Shown piece by piece: positions 63,855-64,000 of a stretch of 64,000 bases of DNA. The stretch is taken from NCBI GenBank assembly GCA_026419785.1, contig JAODTK010005914.1, positions 62,001 to 126,000 on the forward strand, read 5' to 3'. Every line of letters begins with the position of its first letter. The first letter of the stretch is position 1. The notes beneath the pieces are model-generated. The model searched no databases. It had not been told where the DNA came from and worked only from the letters and a program-made list of their open reading frames with translations. The DNA comes from Sclerodactyla briareus (Eukaryota > Echinodermata > Holothuroidea > Dendrochirotida > Sclerodactylidae). The translations under genes were made by a program, and so were the position numbers.

Positions 63855-64000
63855 CTTGCATCTACCACACACAAAAAAAATGGGGATGCATATTGATCAA
63901 ACATTATCTTGGAAAGTACATGTAGATTATCTTTGCAATCTTAGTCAAGGGGAGAATTGCTCTTTCTAAGAAGGATTTCAATCAGAAGTTCTGCAATTTC
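63855..64000 (+). mobile_element. Fragment of a non-LTR reverse transcriptase, runs off the window
   Basis: KMGMHIDQTLSWKVHVDYLC then NLSQ corresponds to the YLGV.ID..L.W..H...L..K(L/I)S block found downstream of the catalytic domain in CR1/Jockey-type reverse transcriptases. The continuation shifts frame (RIALSKKDFNQKFCN). The rest would lie beyond the right edge. Confidence 0.55.

Overview
The window is eukaryotic: long introns with clean GT/AG boundaries, tRNA-derived SINEs, non-LTR retrotransposon tails, a MITE-like element and many tandem repeats. No bacterial-type operons, rRNA genes or functional tRNA genes are visible. Protein similarity to vertebrate THADA is clear but moderate, and the repeat style resembles marine invertebrates. 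I infer an invertebrate animal, perhaps a deuterostome such as an echinoderm, with low confidence. Many exons and tandem arrays carry one- or two-base length differences that look like uncorrected long-read errors, although real decay is not excluded.

From the left edge to about 51.85 kb the plus strand carries one large gene, a THADA homologue (thyroid adenoma-associated protein, DUF2428 / Trm732 family). I place more than 20 exons in the same order as the vertebrate protein. The best are WHIRSKYG.. (7.7 kb), LLCDSYTG.. (13.3 kb), TFDSNKD (20.4 kb), SSSPEGFLPE (25.0 kb), CIRLAYAGFEK (28.8 kb), LCATRRSAGVPF (29.9 kb), YALNI (33.5 kb), NSSTLL (34.4 kb), FFSRFPTLLPF (36.9 kb), LRLWLSFR/ENKCPTTKAAYLEI (41.3 and 42.7 kb), FYEVRSLALTTLL (43.1 kb) and a C-terminal exon ending at 51848. 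Family members act with the Trm7/FTSJ1 methyltransferase in 2'-O-methylation of tRNA position 32. The 5' end of the gene lies outside the window.

The introns are full of repeats. A family of terminal-inverted-repeat elements, each holding 1 to 8 tandem units of about 310 bp, occurs at 3.3, 8.7, 10.7, 14.8, 31.5 and 53.8 kb. Many of its units contain clustered AGGTCA half-sites. At least three SINE families are present. Minisatellites lie at 6.7, 21.4, 34.0, 38.1 and 41.4 kb. The most unusual feature is that two of them (38.1 and 41.4 kb) are tandem copies of the 3' end of a THADA exon together with its splice donor. A third (34.0 kb) has a donor-like CAG|GTATGT in several units.

From 51.85 to 58.2 kb the sequence is repeats and unassigned DNA. 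At 58.3-61.4 kb the minus strand has a cluster of compositionally biased open frames of unknown family, broken in several places, with a 60-bp internal repeat. The last 2.6 kb holds a degenerate repeat of about 200 bp and two fragments of non-LTR reverse-transcriptase C-termini.
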